Positions 9,801 to 18,756 are shown, numbered from the stretch's first letter. The stretch: 53,747 nt of DNA from Clostridia bacterium (GCA_026418695.1 JAOAAU010000129.1:1-53747), one strand, 5' to 3'. Program-made: numbers and translations. Notes: generated by a model not told the origin, from the sequence alone.

Positions 9801-10839
9801 TGATTGGAGTCCCACTTACAGATAGATATTTCTCGCCAGAGCCTCTTTTGATTCGTATTTCTCTGCCTTTTATTGTCTCACCTCGCAGAAGACACGAGGA
9901 CGGCATTTCATCAAATGGGATTTCATTACCTGACAAATCATAGTATTTTGAAATGCTATAGTTCTCTTTTATATTACTGGCTCTATTGTTAAACGAGATT
10001 TTTGCATTACTGTTTATAGTCTTGATAGCTCCATCCTTTTCAATAATATATAAGTCATCCGATATGCTATCAACAACAGCCTGCAACTCCTTATTTTTTT
10101 CATTAAGTGCATTTAAATGCGCCTCGGCTCTATTTCTATTTACAACCCTTTCGGTTACATCCGTGGTTTGGCTGCTAATATATTTTACTTTTCCATCTTC
10201 AAAAATCGGCATTATGACAGCATCCCAATAGGTTACACCCCGGTCGAAACCGATATGCTGCTGTTCTTTTACTATGGTTGATTTACCGGTAGATATCACT
10301 TCTCTCCATATAGTTTCTGAAGGACTGTTTTTCCATCCGTTTACAAAATCATAGATGCACTTGCCTATACAGTTTTCTTTCGTATTATAGGGTGGATCGA
10401 AGAAATCCAGGTATTTTTGGCTTGCCTTTAGGAGTATTAAATCTGGAACTGAATAGATTGATACGCTTAAGAGGTTATCAATACACATTTTTTCTATGCA
10501 TTTAAAACTTTCTTCTATTCGTGAAAAGGGTTTCTCTTTAAAAAAATAAACGTTTTGATTCGGCTCATTTATAGTACCATAATCAATTTCAACTTCTCGA
10601 GGCTCAAGGCTCTTGGTGAAAATAAAAAAGCTCTTATTGCTTTGTTTTAGCGATTCTATATCGCCGTTAAACCTTAAGAGATTCTTGAGAATATGTTCGA
10701 TATTCTTTTTTAATATTTCTTCTTTATTGTATCCAGTTAATTCAAGAAAAGAATCATTAACAGATACAGCCTCATTTTCATAAGTTATAATATTCGGCAC
10801 ATTGCTTACTTTTTCTATATAGTTATATTTGCTGCTCAC
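6895..10839 (-). CDS. Multi-PAS soluble sensor histidine kinase
   Basis: About 1314 residues. GTG at 10839 is chosen because GGAGGG lies eight bases before it; an upstream in-frame TTG lies ahead of that site. The same double PAS-like module found in the PAS-GAF protein occupies roughly 1-240. Four similar PAS repeats follow (about 260-760), several with the pattern FDLEGKEIPVEDM and GSPIYDSDG. Then come a PAS close to the third PAS of the PAS-GAF protein (SEAIFAWDLDSGITYWNNGA), a PAS_3-type domain (AGIWEWDIATDSQVW), HisKA with H-box HEFKTPLAV, and HATPase_c with N-box NLLSNALKF, DQGIGIP and GTGIGLHLVK. No transmembrane segments and no receiver domain, so it must pass phosphate to a separate protein. 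The orphan kinase is upstream of spo0A on the same strand and is a natural candidate Spo0A phosphodonor; that is inference. Confidence 0.9.
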   Translation of the reverse strand: MSSKYNYIEKVSNVPNIITYENEAVSVNDSFLELTGYNKEEILKKNIEHILKNLLRFNGDIESLKQSNKSFFIFTKSLEPREVEIDYGTINEPNQNVYFFKEKPFSRIEESFKCIEKMCIDNLLSVSIYSVPDLILLKASQKYLDFFDPPYNTKENCIGKCIYDFVNGWKNSPSETIWREVISTGKSTIVKEQQHIGFDRGVTYWDAVIMPIFEDGKVKYISSQTTDVTERVVNRNRAEAHLNALNEKNKELQAVVDSISDDLYIIEKDGAIKTINSNAKISFNNRASNIKENYSISKYYDLSGNEIPFDEMPSSCLLRGETIKGREIRIKRGSGEKYLSVSGTPITDQEGKVQRAVYCHNDITKYILQAKTIAQQKDQLQAIIENMTDGLFMLDRNHHFTFLNQAGKEFFYQPEIIIKNGDSFKHTKYFDLEGKEIPVEDMVGSRVLRGETIKQFRMKVVRPDKVIYYSLSGSPIYDSDGNVSQAIVCCRDINEQIQQENNIREQKERLELILDNMAEGIVVFDNQGNYILQSQKVEEYGKHSTYIGRTVGRIGQSVDLGEGYYDIYGNLVSKEELPNYKVLMGEEVNNYRLMFKKAGKTFYYEYSGRPAYDDKGDFKLGILTCRDITEVIEKDKEIKKQQEYLRIITEKTSDAIMIISPDGKYSYFNDSAYKMTYQPEKLNKHGDSLVQTKYFYENGLELRKEDLPALKVFKGEVFNNVILKCERPDKIAYYSFNGRPVYDESNNIVSAILTVSDITESYQYAREIKIQKEALEASIKKIEFQAKLLDLSSEAIFAWDLDSGITYWNNGAAKMYGYSFEEAIGRISHDLLKTIHPIEIGDLISILQKDGTWFGEIEHTTKDGRKLTIESNKQVIFNELGQKTVLEINRDISERKQTEELLKQVNDKLSVALESVEAGIWEWDIATDSQVWSPKIYEFYGIDPAEPVPLEKGIGRVYPDDREDYECSLNEACKTLGEFWRKDFRIINPDRGIVWLKGTGKIIYDKAGIPIKMVGVNIDITEQKLHQQLLLQAERQRSETLENTMKMKDEFLYLITHEFKTPLAVISSAIQAIDFLCRKQMPETANKFLKTIRQNTNRQLRLVNNLLDITRINAGHIKLNQGVFDIVYITQSIVNSIQTFAQQKGISVNFTSALIKKEILIDEEKFERILLNLLSNALKFTPSGKSINVNVATKRFKNKNMVSISVQDQGIGIPKDKQGCIFERFGQADTSLSRQAEGTGIGLHLVKLFVQAMGGQITLKSKEGKGSTFTILLPSIKATPVDELTTQYEMNSKIMQRDNRLIQSVAIEFSDIYL

Positions 10840-11257
10840 ATATAGTCCCTCCAGTTGCTTCAAACATTAGCTACAATTATCTACATTCATTTATCTTTAG
10901 TGGCAACAAATAGTATTCTACAATAATTTACATAATGATTCCATAGTTTTTCTACAAAAAGTTACACCAATCAGAGATATGCCATTCACAAAAAATGTCA
11001 AATAGTTAATCGTTCAAGCAGTAATTCGTAATATTGAAAGAAGCGCTAAACCTATATTAATAGCTTAATGTAAAAAACATTCAATAAGTGCCTTTTACAG
11101 ATACCAATATGTAATTGTCGGCAGGTAGTTTCCATTTTTAGATATTCAAAGGTACTTTGGATATCATTTATTTTTTATGGCAAAAAGAAAAGGCGGATAC
11201 TCTCCCATTCCGGAATATCTGCCTTTTCTTACATAGGGGGTTAGGGTAGTTTTTGAA
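10840..11257. other. Gap between transketolase gene and sensor kinase
   Basis: Contains the terminator of the transketolase genes (11182-11230) and, further on, AT-rich sequence that must carry the promoter of the sensor kinase. I could not pick a single convincing promoter. No ORF or repeat is visible. Confidence 0.5.
11182..11230 (-). terminator. Terminator after the split transketolase genes
   Basis: On the minus strand AAAAGGCAGAT pairs with ATCCGCCTTTT with one mismatch, followed by CTTTTTG. It closes the minus-strand block that begins upstream with the dehydrogenase-complex genes. Confidence 0.85.
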
Positions 11258-12202
11258 TTATTTGTTTTTCAGCTTGAGGACTTCTTTCACCTGACTGACA
11301 ATATCATTGGCTGTCAGACCGTACATTTCAAGAAGCTTGTCCGGCTTCCCTGATTTTCCGAACTTGTCCTGAACGCCTATCATCTTCAAAGGAACAGGAC
11401 AATTCTGAATAAGAACCTCTGCAACAGCGCTTCCAAGTCCGCCAATAACATTATGCTCCTCAGCTGTTACGATGGCTCCGGTTTCTTTCGCTGCCTTAAG
11501 GATAATTCCTTGATCAATGGGCTTGATGGTATGGATATCAATGACCCTGGCCTGGATGCCTTCTCCTGCTAAAATCTCCTTTGCAGCAACGGCTGTATGC
11601 ACCATCAGGCCTGTAGCAATGATGGTTACGTCCGTTCCCTCTGCCACAGTAATCCCCTTGCCCAACTCAAACGTAAAATTCTCTTCAGAATAAAGTGCCG
11701 GCACAGCCAGTCGTCCCAGTCTCAAGTACACAGGTCCGTCATGCTCGATGGCCGCTTTGACGGCATGTCTGGTTTCAACTGCATCCGAAGGACTCAATAC
11801 AACCATATTCGGTACAGCCCTCATGATGGCAATGTCTTCGATTGCCTGGTGGGATGCTCCATCTTCACCTACCGTGATTCCTGCGTGAGTTGCACCGATC
11901 TTAACATTCAACCGGGGATAGCAAATGGAATTTCTTACCTGCTCAAAGGCTCTTCCTGCTGCAAACATTGCAAAAGAACTGGCAAACACAATTTTCCCAC
12001 AGGAAGCAAGTCCGGCTGCGGTTGCCATCATATTCGCTTCTGCGATTCCCATATTGATAAATCTTTCGGGATATTTCTTCTTAAAAGTATCTGTCTTTGT
12101 GGATTTGGATAAATCCGCATCCAAAACAACGATGCGGTTGTCTCCTCCAAACTCAGCCAGTGCACTTCCGTATGCCTCTCTTGTCGCTATTTTGTCACCC
12201 AT
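11258..12202 (-). CDS. Transketolase, C-terminal (pyrimidine-binding) subunit
   Basis: A 314-residue half-transketolase. It carries the transketolase PYR domain (about 5-165; GIAEANMMATAAGLASCG with the catalytic Glu that activates the TPP aminopyrimidine) and the C-terminal transketolase domain (about 180-310; AEEHNVIGGLGSAVAEV). It pairs with the subunit encoded immediately upstream to form one TPP enzyme that moves two-carbon units between sugar phosphates. The start ATG at 12202 is two bases past the stop of the upstream gene, and its GGAGGGG site lies inside that gene, which indicates translational coupling. Split transketolases are common in Clostridia. Next to a dehydrogenase complex and sugar dehydrogenases, it may act on an unusual ketose phosphate. 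Confidence 0.92.
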   Translation of the reverse strand: MGDKIATREAYGSALAEFGGDNRIVVLDADLSKSTKTDTFKKKYPERFINMGIAEANMMATAAGLASCGKIVFASSFAMFAAGRAFEQVRNSICYPRLNVKIGATHAGITVGEDGASHQAIEDIAIMRAVPNMVVLSPSDAVETRHAVKAAIEHDGPVYLRLGRLAVPALYSEENFTFELGKGITVAEGTDVTIIATGLMVHTAVAAKEILAGEGIQARVIDIHTIKPIDQGIILKAAKETGAIVTAEEHNVIGGLGSAVAEVLIQNCPVPLKMIGVQDKFGKSGKPDKLLEMYGLTANDIVSQVKEVLKLKNK

Positions 12203-12204
12203 GA

Positions 12205-13050
12205 TTATTTCCCCTCCAATTCAAGCACCACTGCATTTAGTTCTGCGATGGCCTGGTCCCGCTGCTCTTTGTTCGGAGCAGTTCCATGCCAGCCGGCAGC
12301 ATCTTCCATAAAGGATACACCCTTGCCTTTTGTAGTATGGGCGATAATCATTGTGGGTTTGCCCTTCGTCTTTTTTGCTTCTGCCAATGCTTCTTTCAAC
12401 TGCTGGTGGTCGTGTCCGAAAGCATTGATCACTTTCCAGCCGAAAGCCTCAAATTTATCTGCTACAGGCTCCGGAGACATAACTTCCGTGATCTTGCCGT
12501 CAATTTGCAGCCGGTTGTAATCCAGGAAAGCAACCATGTTATCCAGTTTATAATGGGCAGCTGCCATCAGCGCTTCCCAAACCTGTCCTTCCTGTAGTTC
12601 GCCGTCTCCCAGCAGTGCATATACCCTGTAATCCTTTTTATCCAGTTTACCGGCAAGTGCCATGCCTACTGCTGCTGAAATTCCCTGTCCCAGTGAACCG
12701 GTGGACATATCTACGCCAGGTACATAGGTCATATTGGGATGACCTTCCAGGTAACTATCTGCCTGCCTGAATGTTGACAAGTCTTCCTTGGGGAAAAAGC
12801 CTTTTTCAGCCAGGGTGGCATACAAGGCCGGCGAACAATGCCCTTTAGACAACACAAACCGGTCCCGCTCCTCCCATTTGGGGTTCTTAGGGTCTACATT
12901 CATTTCAGAGAAATAGAGGACTGTAAAAATATCTGCCGAGGACAGGGAGCCTCCCGGATGTCCTGAAGCAGCATGGTAGACCTGCTCAATGACATTCATC
13001 CGAATCTTATAAGAAATCTTTTTTAAATCATTCAAACTGTATTCTGACAT
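12205..13050 (-). CDS. Transketolase, N-terminal (TPP pyrophosphate-binding) subunit
   Basis: A 281-residue half-transketolase. It has the N-terminal HxxGxxGGSLSS-type segment (HAASGHPGGSLSSADIF, about 27-43), a second His region (LSKGHCSPALYATL), and the TPP/metal motif GDGELQEGQ...N near 148-180. This half binds the cofactor diphosphate and the partner subunit supplies the catalytic Glu. The ATG at 13050 follows GAGAGGTAAC. The promoter or processing site should lie in the 348-bp gap upstream, which is largely filled by structured repeat copy A. The gene is in the same orientation as the fused E1 gene upstream and may be read through from it. Confidence 0.92.
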   Translation of the reverse strand: MSEYSLNDLKKISYKIRMNVIEQVYHAASGHPGGSLSSADIFTVLYFSEMNVDPKNPKWEERDRFVLSKGHCSPALYATLAEKGFFPKEDLSTFRQADSYLEGHPNMTYVPGVDMSTGSLGQGISAAVGMALAGKLDKKDYRVYALLGDGELQEGQVWEALMAAAHYKLDNMVAFLDYNRLQIDGKITEVMSPEPVADKFEAFGWKVINAFGHDHQQLKEALAEAKKTKGKPTMIIAHTTKGKGVSFMEDAAGWHGTAPNKEQRDQAIAELNAVVLELEGK

Positions 13051-13204
13051 CTTGTTACCTCTCTGTCTTTTTATTGAGATGCTGCTTTACTTTGCTGTTT
13101 TGCTTTATCCGAGCCAGTATTGCTCAAATTTGCTTCTTCAGAAGTATTTTGGGACAGCTCTCCATTCTATTTTGTGACAACCATCCTCCGATTATTTTAA
13201 AAGC

Positions 13205-13385
13205 AAAAAGAATTTATATAGTGAGAATGATTGGAGGAAGAAATCTTCACTTGCCCCATAAGGAATACCTCTGAGAAAAGTGTTGTGAGACTTATCCCAG
13301 AGACTTTTCCCCCGTACAGCATCTTTTCGATGCTACTGAAGATTTTTGGAAGCAATCACTCTCACTATGCTCATAAATTCTTTTT
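13205..13385 (+). repeat. Structured ~180-nt repeat, copy A
   Basis: One of three copies of a structured non-coding element. Its ends pair as AAAAAGAATTTAT (13205-13217) with ATAAATTCTTTTT (13373-13385). The stem continues with ATAGTGAGA (13218-13226) against TCTCACTAT (13360-13368), and TGATTG against CAATCA. Inside are AAATCTTCA pairing with TGAAGATTT and the conserved core GAAATCTTCACTTG ... AAGGAATAC ... CCCCCGTACAGCA. It fills the gap between the fused E1 gene and the transketolase gene, antisense to both. Copies B and C share the core, but their terminal stems differ in sequence while still pairing. Confidence 0.85.
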
Positions 13386-13398
13386 CATTCCATATTGG

Positions 13399-15870
13399 TT
13401 ATACTCCCAATTTGTTGATCCTGATTTGTTCGTTCGTTGTAAAGTTATTCTTTGCCACATGGCCTTTGAGGGGCATGATTCTTTCATGAACTGCATCCAC
13501 GATCCACTCCGGCTGCGGGAAGAAGTGTTCTTCAAGTTCAAAAGCAGGAGTAATCCAGTTTTTCGCTCCAACCACAACAGGCGGTGCATCCAGATGATCA
13601 AATGCAAGCTCGCTGATGGTCTGTGCCATGTCCTTCAGGTGTGAACCACGTTCGCAGGCATCACTTGCCAATAAAATCTTCCCTGTCTTTTTAACAGATT
13701 CCAATACCTTATCATAATTAAAAGGTACGATGGATCTTGCATCAATTACTTCAACGGATACTCCGTATTTTTCCTCCAATATTTTTGCAGCATCCAGTGC
13801 GCGATACAGGGTTGCGCCGATAGTAAGAATTGTAAGGTCCTTGCCTTCCTTCTTGATATCCGGCTCCCCGATCGGAATTTCATAATATCCTTCAGGAACA
13901 CCTTCCAGGTGGAACATTTCACCGATATCATACAGTCTCTGGCTTTCAAAGAAGATGACAGGATCCGTTCCGGAAAGAGCGCTGTTCATCAAACCTTTTG
14001 CATCATATGGAGTCGCCGGGAATACCAGCTTCAGACCAGGGATATGTGCGCAAAGTGAGGTCCAGTCCTGAGAGTGTTGTGCACCGTACTTGGAGCCTAC
14101 AGATACTCTTACCACGACTGGCATCTTCAATACACCGGCACTCATGGACTGCCATTTGGAAAGCTGATTGAAGATTTCATCTCCCGCTCTCCCAAGGAAG
14201 TCACAATACATCAGTTCAACAACAGCTCTGCCGCCGCACATACCGTACCCTACTGCGGACCCAACGATTGCACCTTCAGAGATCGGTGAATTGAACAACC
14301 TGTGATAAGGAATAGCTTCCGTAAGTCCACGGTATACGGCAAAAGCACCGCCCCAATCTCTGTTTTCTTCACCATAAGCAATCATTGTCGGATCTGTATA
14401 AAATTTATCAATCATCGCTTCAAAAATAGCATCTCTATATTGGTAAACCTTGTTCTTTGAAACAGGCTTTCCATCCTGTATTCCTACTCTTACTTTCTTG
14501 CTGATCTGCTGCACTCTTGGGTTTTCTTCCTTAGGCATGAGGACATCACATTCCCTGTCCTCCATCTTTTCCATTTTTTCGTTAGAGAACATCAGATCCG
14601 CGATCTGGTTTTGATTCACGACAAGGTTCATTCTTGGTGAAACACTGTCATCAATGGCCAGCTTGCATATCTTTGTAATCAATTCCTTGGTATTATCCAG
14701 GATTTCCACGAATTTATCGTCTTTTGCAACACCCGCATTGATTAAATCATGCCTAAATGTCAGGAGTGAATCGTTCTGCTGCCATGCTTCAATTTCTTCC
14801 TTGCTCCTGTAACTGGAGGCATCGGATGGTGAATGGCCGGTAAATCTGTATGTGAGCGTATCAAGAAGTACAGGGCCGTTCTTTTCTTCAAGAATAACCT
14901 TCTTCCGCTTCATGGCATCAATAACTGCTAATGGGTTGTATCCGTCAATTCTTTCTGCATGCATCTGTTCAGGGTTGACTCCGGCACCAACTCTTGCCAG
15001 CATATCATAGCCCATGGTTTCTCCGCGGGTTTGCCCGCCCATTCCATACTGGTTATTGAAGAAATTGAGGATGAAAGGCAAACCGCCTTTGAATTCCCCT
15101 TCCCACAGCTGTTTATACTGGTCCATGGCTGCCATACACAGGCCTTCCCAAACAGGTCCGCAGCCCATGGAAGCGTCACCGATATTGGCTATAACAATAC
15201 CGTTCTTACGGTTTATTTTCTTGTAAAGTGCCGCACCTACCGCGATGTCTCCGGAACCGCCTACAATCGCATTGTTCGGATAGATTCCGAAAGGTGTAAA
15301 GAAGGCGTGCATGGAACCGCCAAGTCCCTTGTGGAAACCGGTCTCACGGGCGAAAATTTCAGCCAGTGTTCCATAGACCAAAAAATCAACCGCCAATTCC
15401 CTTACATCATTTTTATTCTTCTGTTTGCCTTCGACAACTCTTAGAATCGCACCGTCAAAGAACTTCTCCATAATTTCCATGAGTTCTTTATCACTGAGTT
15501 TTTCTATGGCAGAAAGGCCTTTTGCAAGAATCTCGCCGTGGCTTCTGTGAGAACCGAAGATATAATCGTCTTTATCGAGAATGTATGCCTGCCCTACCAC
15601 GGAAGCTTCCTGACCTATGGAAAGATGCGCAGGTCCGGGGTGGTTGTATTGAATTCCGTTATATTCATTGGTGGTCTTGATGGAGTTCAGCATGGTTTCA
15701 AACTCGCGGATGATGGTCATATCCCTGTAGATCCGCAAAAAGTCCTCTGTTGAAAAATGTTCTTTTTCTTCGTCAATGGTCTTGCTGTACTGGTTTACCG
15801 GGATATCCTTGAACTGGATCCATCCGCTTTTTCTGATCTCATTAGGATCAACAAATTGTGATCTTGGCAT
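13399..15870 (-). CDS. Fused E1 alpha/beta subunit of a TPP-dependent 2-oxoacid or acyloin dehydrogenase complex
   Basis: An 823-residue fusion of two proteins that are usually separate. Residues ~40-410 are the E1-alpha TPP domain, with GSHRSHGE near 106, [10 protein letters not shown] at 181-190, and the TPP diphosphate motif GDAS (231-234) ... NN (272-273). Residues ~478-810 are the E1-beta transketolase-like domain, with [26 protein letters not shown] and SDACERGSH. The complex decarboxylates a 2-oxoacid, or cleaves an acyloin such as acetoin, and passes the acyl group to the lipoyl arm of E2. Fusion of the halves is seen in some bacterial families. The substrate cannot be read from sequence. 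The GTGAGG site precedes ATG 15870. E3 and E2 lie upstream in the same direction, separated by 48 bp and then 117 bp. Confidence 0.9.
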   Translation of the reverse strand: MPRSQFVDPNEIRKSGWIQFKDIPVNQYSKTIDEEKEHFSTEDFLRIYRDMTIIREFETMLNSIKTTNEYNGIQYNHPGPAHLSIGQEASVVGQAYILDKDDYIFGSHRSHGEILAKGLSAIEKLSDKELMEIMEKFFDGAILRVVEGKQKNKNDVRELAVDFLVYGTLAEIFARETGFHKGLGGSMHAFFTPFGIYPNNAIVGGSGDIAVGAALYKKINRKNGIVIANIGDASMGCGPVWEGLCMAAMDQYKQLWEGEFKGGLPFILNFFNNQYGMGGQTRGETMGYDMLARVGAGVNPEQMHAERIDGYNPLAVIDAMKRKKVILEEKNGPVLLDTLTYRFTGHSPSDASSYRSKEEIEAWQQNDSLLTFRHDLINAGVAKDDKFVEILDNTKELITKICKLAIDDSVSPRMNLVVNQNQIADLMFSNEKMEKMEDRECDVLMPKEENPRVQQISKKVRVGIQDGKPVSKNKVYQYRDAIFEAMIDKFYTDPTMIAYGEENRDWGGAFAVYRGLTEAIPYHRLFNSPISEGAIVGSAVGYGMCGGRAVVELMYCDFLGRAGDEIFNQLSKWQSMSAGVLKMPVVVRVSVGSKYGAQHSQDWTSLCAHIPGLKLVFPATPYDAKGLMNSALSGTDPVIFFESQRLYDIGEMFHLEGVPEGYYEIPIGEPDIKKEGKDLTILTIGATLYRALDAAKILEEKYGVSVEVIDARSIVPFNYDKVLESVKKTGKILLASDACERGSHLKDMAQTISELAFDHLDAPPVVVGAKNWITPAFELEEHFFPQPEWIVDAVHERIMPLKGHVAKNNFTTNEQIRINKLGV

Positions 15871-15918
15871 AACCTATTACCTCACTTTTTTATTTTTTAA
15901 TTCATCAGGTTAGTTTTA

Positions 15919-17283
15919 TTAAAACTCGAATATAGCTTCACGGATGATTTCACAGACGGTAGGATGCGGGAATACAAGTTCCTTGACATCCTCCACTCTC
16001 ATCTCGGTTTCTATCATCAAGCCGGCACCATAAATGATTTCTGAGGCATAGCTTCCGATCATATGGACGCCGATGATCTTTCTGTACTTTTTGTCTATCA
16101 GCACTTTGCAGATCCCGTCTCCGCCTTCATTCTCTGCAACATATCTGCCACTGTACATCATGGAGATTTTGACAGCTTCGAATTCTATTCCTTTTTGTTT
16201 TGCAGTTTCTTCGGTTTCACCGACACCGCCCACTTCAGGATTTGTATAGATAACGGAAGGTATCGCGTTGTATCTCATGATATCTTTTTTCCCAAGGATG
16301 TTGTTGATACATACTTCGGCTTCCCTATACGCTGTATGAGCCAACATGGAATATCCGTTGACATCACCGGCTGCATATACTTCAGGAATATTGGTTTTGC
16401 CTTTTTCATCGGTCTTGATTCTGCCTCGCTCCAGCTCTACACCAATCTTTTCAAGGCCCAAGCCCTCAGTCACCGGACGGCGCCCAATACTCATCAGAAC
16501 CTTGTCTGCTTCAACCGACATTTTCTGTCCATTGATTTCGTATACTACAGCACCTTCCCTGATTTCAACCACTTTGGCTCCCAGCTTGAATTCCACACCT
16601 TTTTTCTGATAATTCTTTAAGAGGATCTCTGCGATTTCCCCATCGGTGTAGCCTGCAATATGGTCCAGCATCTCGACGACGGTAACTTTGCTGCCTGCTG
16701 AATTGAAGTAGGAAGCCATTTCAAGGCCGATAACGCCTCCTCCGACAATCACCAGCGAAGCAGGAATCGCTTTCAGATCGAGAATTTCTCTGTTCGTAAG
16801 TACGTAACCCTTTTCCAAACCTTCTTTGGTGCCTGGAATTGGTAGAATTACAGGCATCGATCCTGTTGCGATCAACAGTCTTTTCCCTGTATAGGCTTGA
16901 TCGTTGGCTTTCACTTCATAGCCTTCCGCGTTCTTTCCGACGATTTCTGCAAATCCTTCTACTAAAGTTACCTTGCTCTTTTTGAGCTTTCCTTTGATGC
17001 CGGAAACAAGGGTTTTAACTACCTTATTCTTTCGTTCTATTACTGCTTCATGATTCAGCGTTACATTTGCTGCAATCACTCCATATTTTTCTCCATGCTT
17101 TGCTCCATCCAATACTTTTGCTGAGTAAAGCAGCGCTTTCGAAGGAACACAGCCTTCATTGAGGCAAACACCGCCAACAAATCTTTTTTCTATGAGTAAA
17201 GTATTGAGTCCTGCATGACCCGCTCTTTCAGCTGCCAGGTAGCCTGCTGGTCCGCCTCCAATAATGATTAAATCATAGTTCAT
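15919..17283 (-). CDS. lpdA: Dihydrolipoyl dehydrogenase (E3)
   Basis: A 454-residue FAD-dependent flavoprotein disulfide reductase that reoxidises dihydrolipoamide on E2 with NAD+. ATG 17283 is preferred (GGAGTG site upstream); the frame also has a GTG three codons earlier. It shows the FAD motif GGGPAGYLAAERA (9-21), the redox-active pair C40/C45 in GGVCLNEGCVPSK, the NAD-binding GGGVIGLEMA near 178, and the C-terminal His-Glu pair in HPTVCE. No lipoyl domain is fused to it. The gene sits between the E2 gene (upstream) and the fused E1 gene (downstream), so it is the dedicated E3 of this complex. Confidence 0.95.
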   Translation of the reverse strand: MNYDLIIIGGGPAGYLAAERAGHAGLNTLLIEKRFVGGVCLNEGCVPSKALLYSAKVLDGAKHGEKYGVIAANVTLNHEAVIERKNKVVKTLVSGIKGKLKKSKVTLVEGFAEIVGKNAEGYEVKANDQAYTGKRLLIATGSMPVILPIPGTKEGLEKGYVLTNREILDLKAIPASLVIVGGGVIGLEMASYFNSAGSKVTVVEMLDHIAGYTDGEIAEILLKNYQKKGVEFKLGAKVVEIREGAVVYEINGQKMSVEADKVLMSIGRRPVTEGLGLEKIGVELERGRIKTDEKGKTNIPEVYAAGDVNGYSMLAHTAYREAEVCINNILGKKDIMRYNAIPSVIYTNPEVGGVGETEETAKQKGIEFEAVKISMMYSGRYVAENEGGDGICKVLIDKKYRKIIGVHMIGSYASEIIYGAGLMIETEMRVEDVKELVFPHPTVCEIIREAIFEF

Positions 17284-17342
17284 AGCGATCACTCCATTTA
17301 TATGCTAACTTTTTATGTTATCATCGTAATCTTAAAGGGGTT

Positions 17343-17380
17343 CCCCCTCCTCCATAAAATCAGAGAAAGCGAGGAGGGGG
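17343..17380. other. GC-rich intercistronic stem-loop between E2 and E3 genes
   Basis: CCCCCTCCTC (17343-17352) pairs perfectly with GAGGAGGGGG (17371-17380) around an 18-base loop, between the E2 stop and the E3 start. No T-run follows on the minus strand, so it is more likely an mRNA processing or stability hairpin that sets E2:E3 stoichiometry than a terminator. Confidence 0.7.
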
Positions 17381-17400
17381 CAAGACATGGGTAGTTTCAT

Positions 17401-18756
17401 CTATTTTGCAAGCATTACGCTGAAGTTCTCCAAGTTGCTCTTAAGCTCTTTCAAGAATTTTGCTGCAGGAGCGCCATCCAGGGCTCTGTGGTCAAAGGTC
17501 AGTGACAAGCCCATGGCAGGATAGAATTCATATTCACCATCCACTTCTCTTGCGCGCTGGATGATATTGTTAACCCCCAAAATACCCGTCTGGGGTGCGT
17601 TCAATACCGGTGTGAAGCTTTCTATATCCAGTGAACCCAAATTCGTAATGGTGAAGCTTCCTCCCTTTAGGAAATCCGGGTTAATGGTTCCGGACTGACA
17701 GTCCTTCACGAGTTTTTTAACTTCACGGGATATTTCATTCAAGGATTTCAGGTTTGCATTAAAAATATTGGGTACCATCAGGCCTCTTTCCGTATCTACT
17801 GCAACCCCAAGGTTTACATTTTTGAAGTACAGCATTTTATCGTCCAGGAAGTGCGCATTCAAGTCTTTATGATTTACTAAAGTCCTTGAAACCGCATATA
17901 GGATAATGTCATTCAGCGTTATATTTTCAAGTCCAAGTTTGTCCTTGTTTTCTTTTAACTTTTTCCTGAATTCCATGATTTCAGTTGCATCAAAGCTGGT
18001 ATTTAAGGTAAGCTGTGCGGTAGTTGACAGGGAATTGTGCATTGCCTTGGCAATTACTTTTCTTATATTTGTAAGTTTTACTTCTTCCACCAGCGGCCCT
18101 TCTGCCTGTACAGCTGCTTCAGCTGCCGGTGCCGCTTTTACATTCAGGTCCCCGGTAGTTACTCTTCCGCCCAGACCTGTTCCTTGTATAAGTTGAGTTG
18201 CATCGGACTTTAAGAATTCATCTCTGGCCGCAGCAGTCATCATGTGTCCGTTTTCTTTCAAGGATTGAATATCTTTTTCAACAATTCTGCCATAGGGTCC
18301 TGAAGGAACTGCAAAACGATAATCCACACCTGCTTTTTCCGCCAGGTTTTTAGCTCTTGGAGAGATTTTTATCCTTTCCCCTTCTGTCATAGGAACAGGC
18401 ACAGCAGCCTCCGGCTTCTGTTCCGCTTTTGGTCCACTTTGTGCGGGCTGCTCCTTTTCAACAGCTGCAACAGTAACCGCTGTTTGAGCGTTGGGGTTGA
18501 ATTCCGCTGTACTTTCGCCTTCGTTTCCTATTACACAGACATTGGTCAAACAGGGAACATCGTCTCCTTCTGCAAAGAAAACATCCAACAGTATTCCGCC
18601 TACTTTTGCCTCTTCATCAAAGCTTGCTTTGTCCGTTTCATATGAAAACAAAAGCTCCCCCGCCTGCACCTGATCGCCTTTGCTCTTGTGCCACTTTGCT
18701 ATGATACAGCTTTCAACGGATTGACCCTGACGGGGCATAATAATTGCTGTAGCCAT
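17401..18756 (-). CDS. E2 dihydrolipoyl acyltransferase with possible tandem E3-binding domains
   Basis: A 451-residue core enzyme. One lipoyl domain (1-80) carries the lipoylated Lys K43 in the ETDKAS context. An Ala/Pro/Gln-rich linker (~85-125) leads to a peripheral subunit-binding domain (131-165, ISPRAKNLAEKAG ... GPYGRIVEKDI). A second segment at 172-204 ends in GTGLGGRVTTGDL, which is the same signature and looks like a second, partly worn, binding domain. Another linker leads to the acyltransferase domain (~225-451) with catalytic H423 and D427 in DHRALDG. It takes the acyl group from E1 to CoA. The ATG follows AAAGGAGGG. The neighbours lipA and lipB would lipoylate K43. Confidence 0.93.
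   Translation of the reverse strand: MATAIIMPRQGQSVESCIIAKWHKSKGDQVQAGELLFSYETDKASFDEEAKVGGILLDVFFAEGDDVPCLTNVCVIGNEGESTAEFNPNAQTAVTVAAVEKEQPAQSGPKAEQKPEAAVPVPMTEGERIKISPRAKNLAEKAGVDYRFAVPSGPYGRIVEKDIQSLKENGHMMTAAARDEFLKSDATQLIQGTGLGGRVTTGDLNVKAAPAAEAAVQAEGPLVEEVKLTNIRKVIAKAMHNSLSTTAQLTLNTSFDATEIMEFRKKLKENKDKLGLENITLNDIILYAVSRTLVNHKDLNAHFLDDKMLYFKNVNLGVAVDTERGLMVPNIFNANLKSLNEISREVKKLVKDCQSGTINPDFLKGGSFTITNLGSLDIESFTPVLNAPQTGILGVNNIIQRAREVDGEYEFYPAMGLSLTFDHRALDGAPAAKFLKELKSNLENFSVMLAK

Noticed and set aside
11597-12112. 171-codon plus-strand open frame across the transketolase gene
   Set aside because: Fully antisense to a well-supported gene, with a Cys/His/Ser-rich shadow composition and no family pattern.
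13231-13644. 137-codon plus-strand frame over copy A and the end of the E1 gene
   Set aside because: It runs through the structured element and antisense to E1; no start signal or domain.
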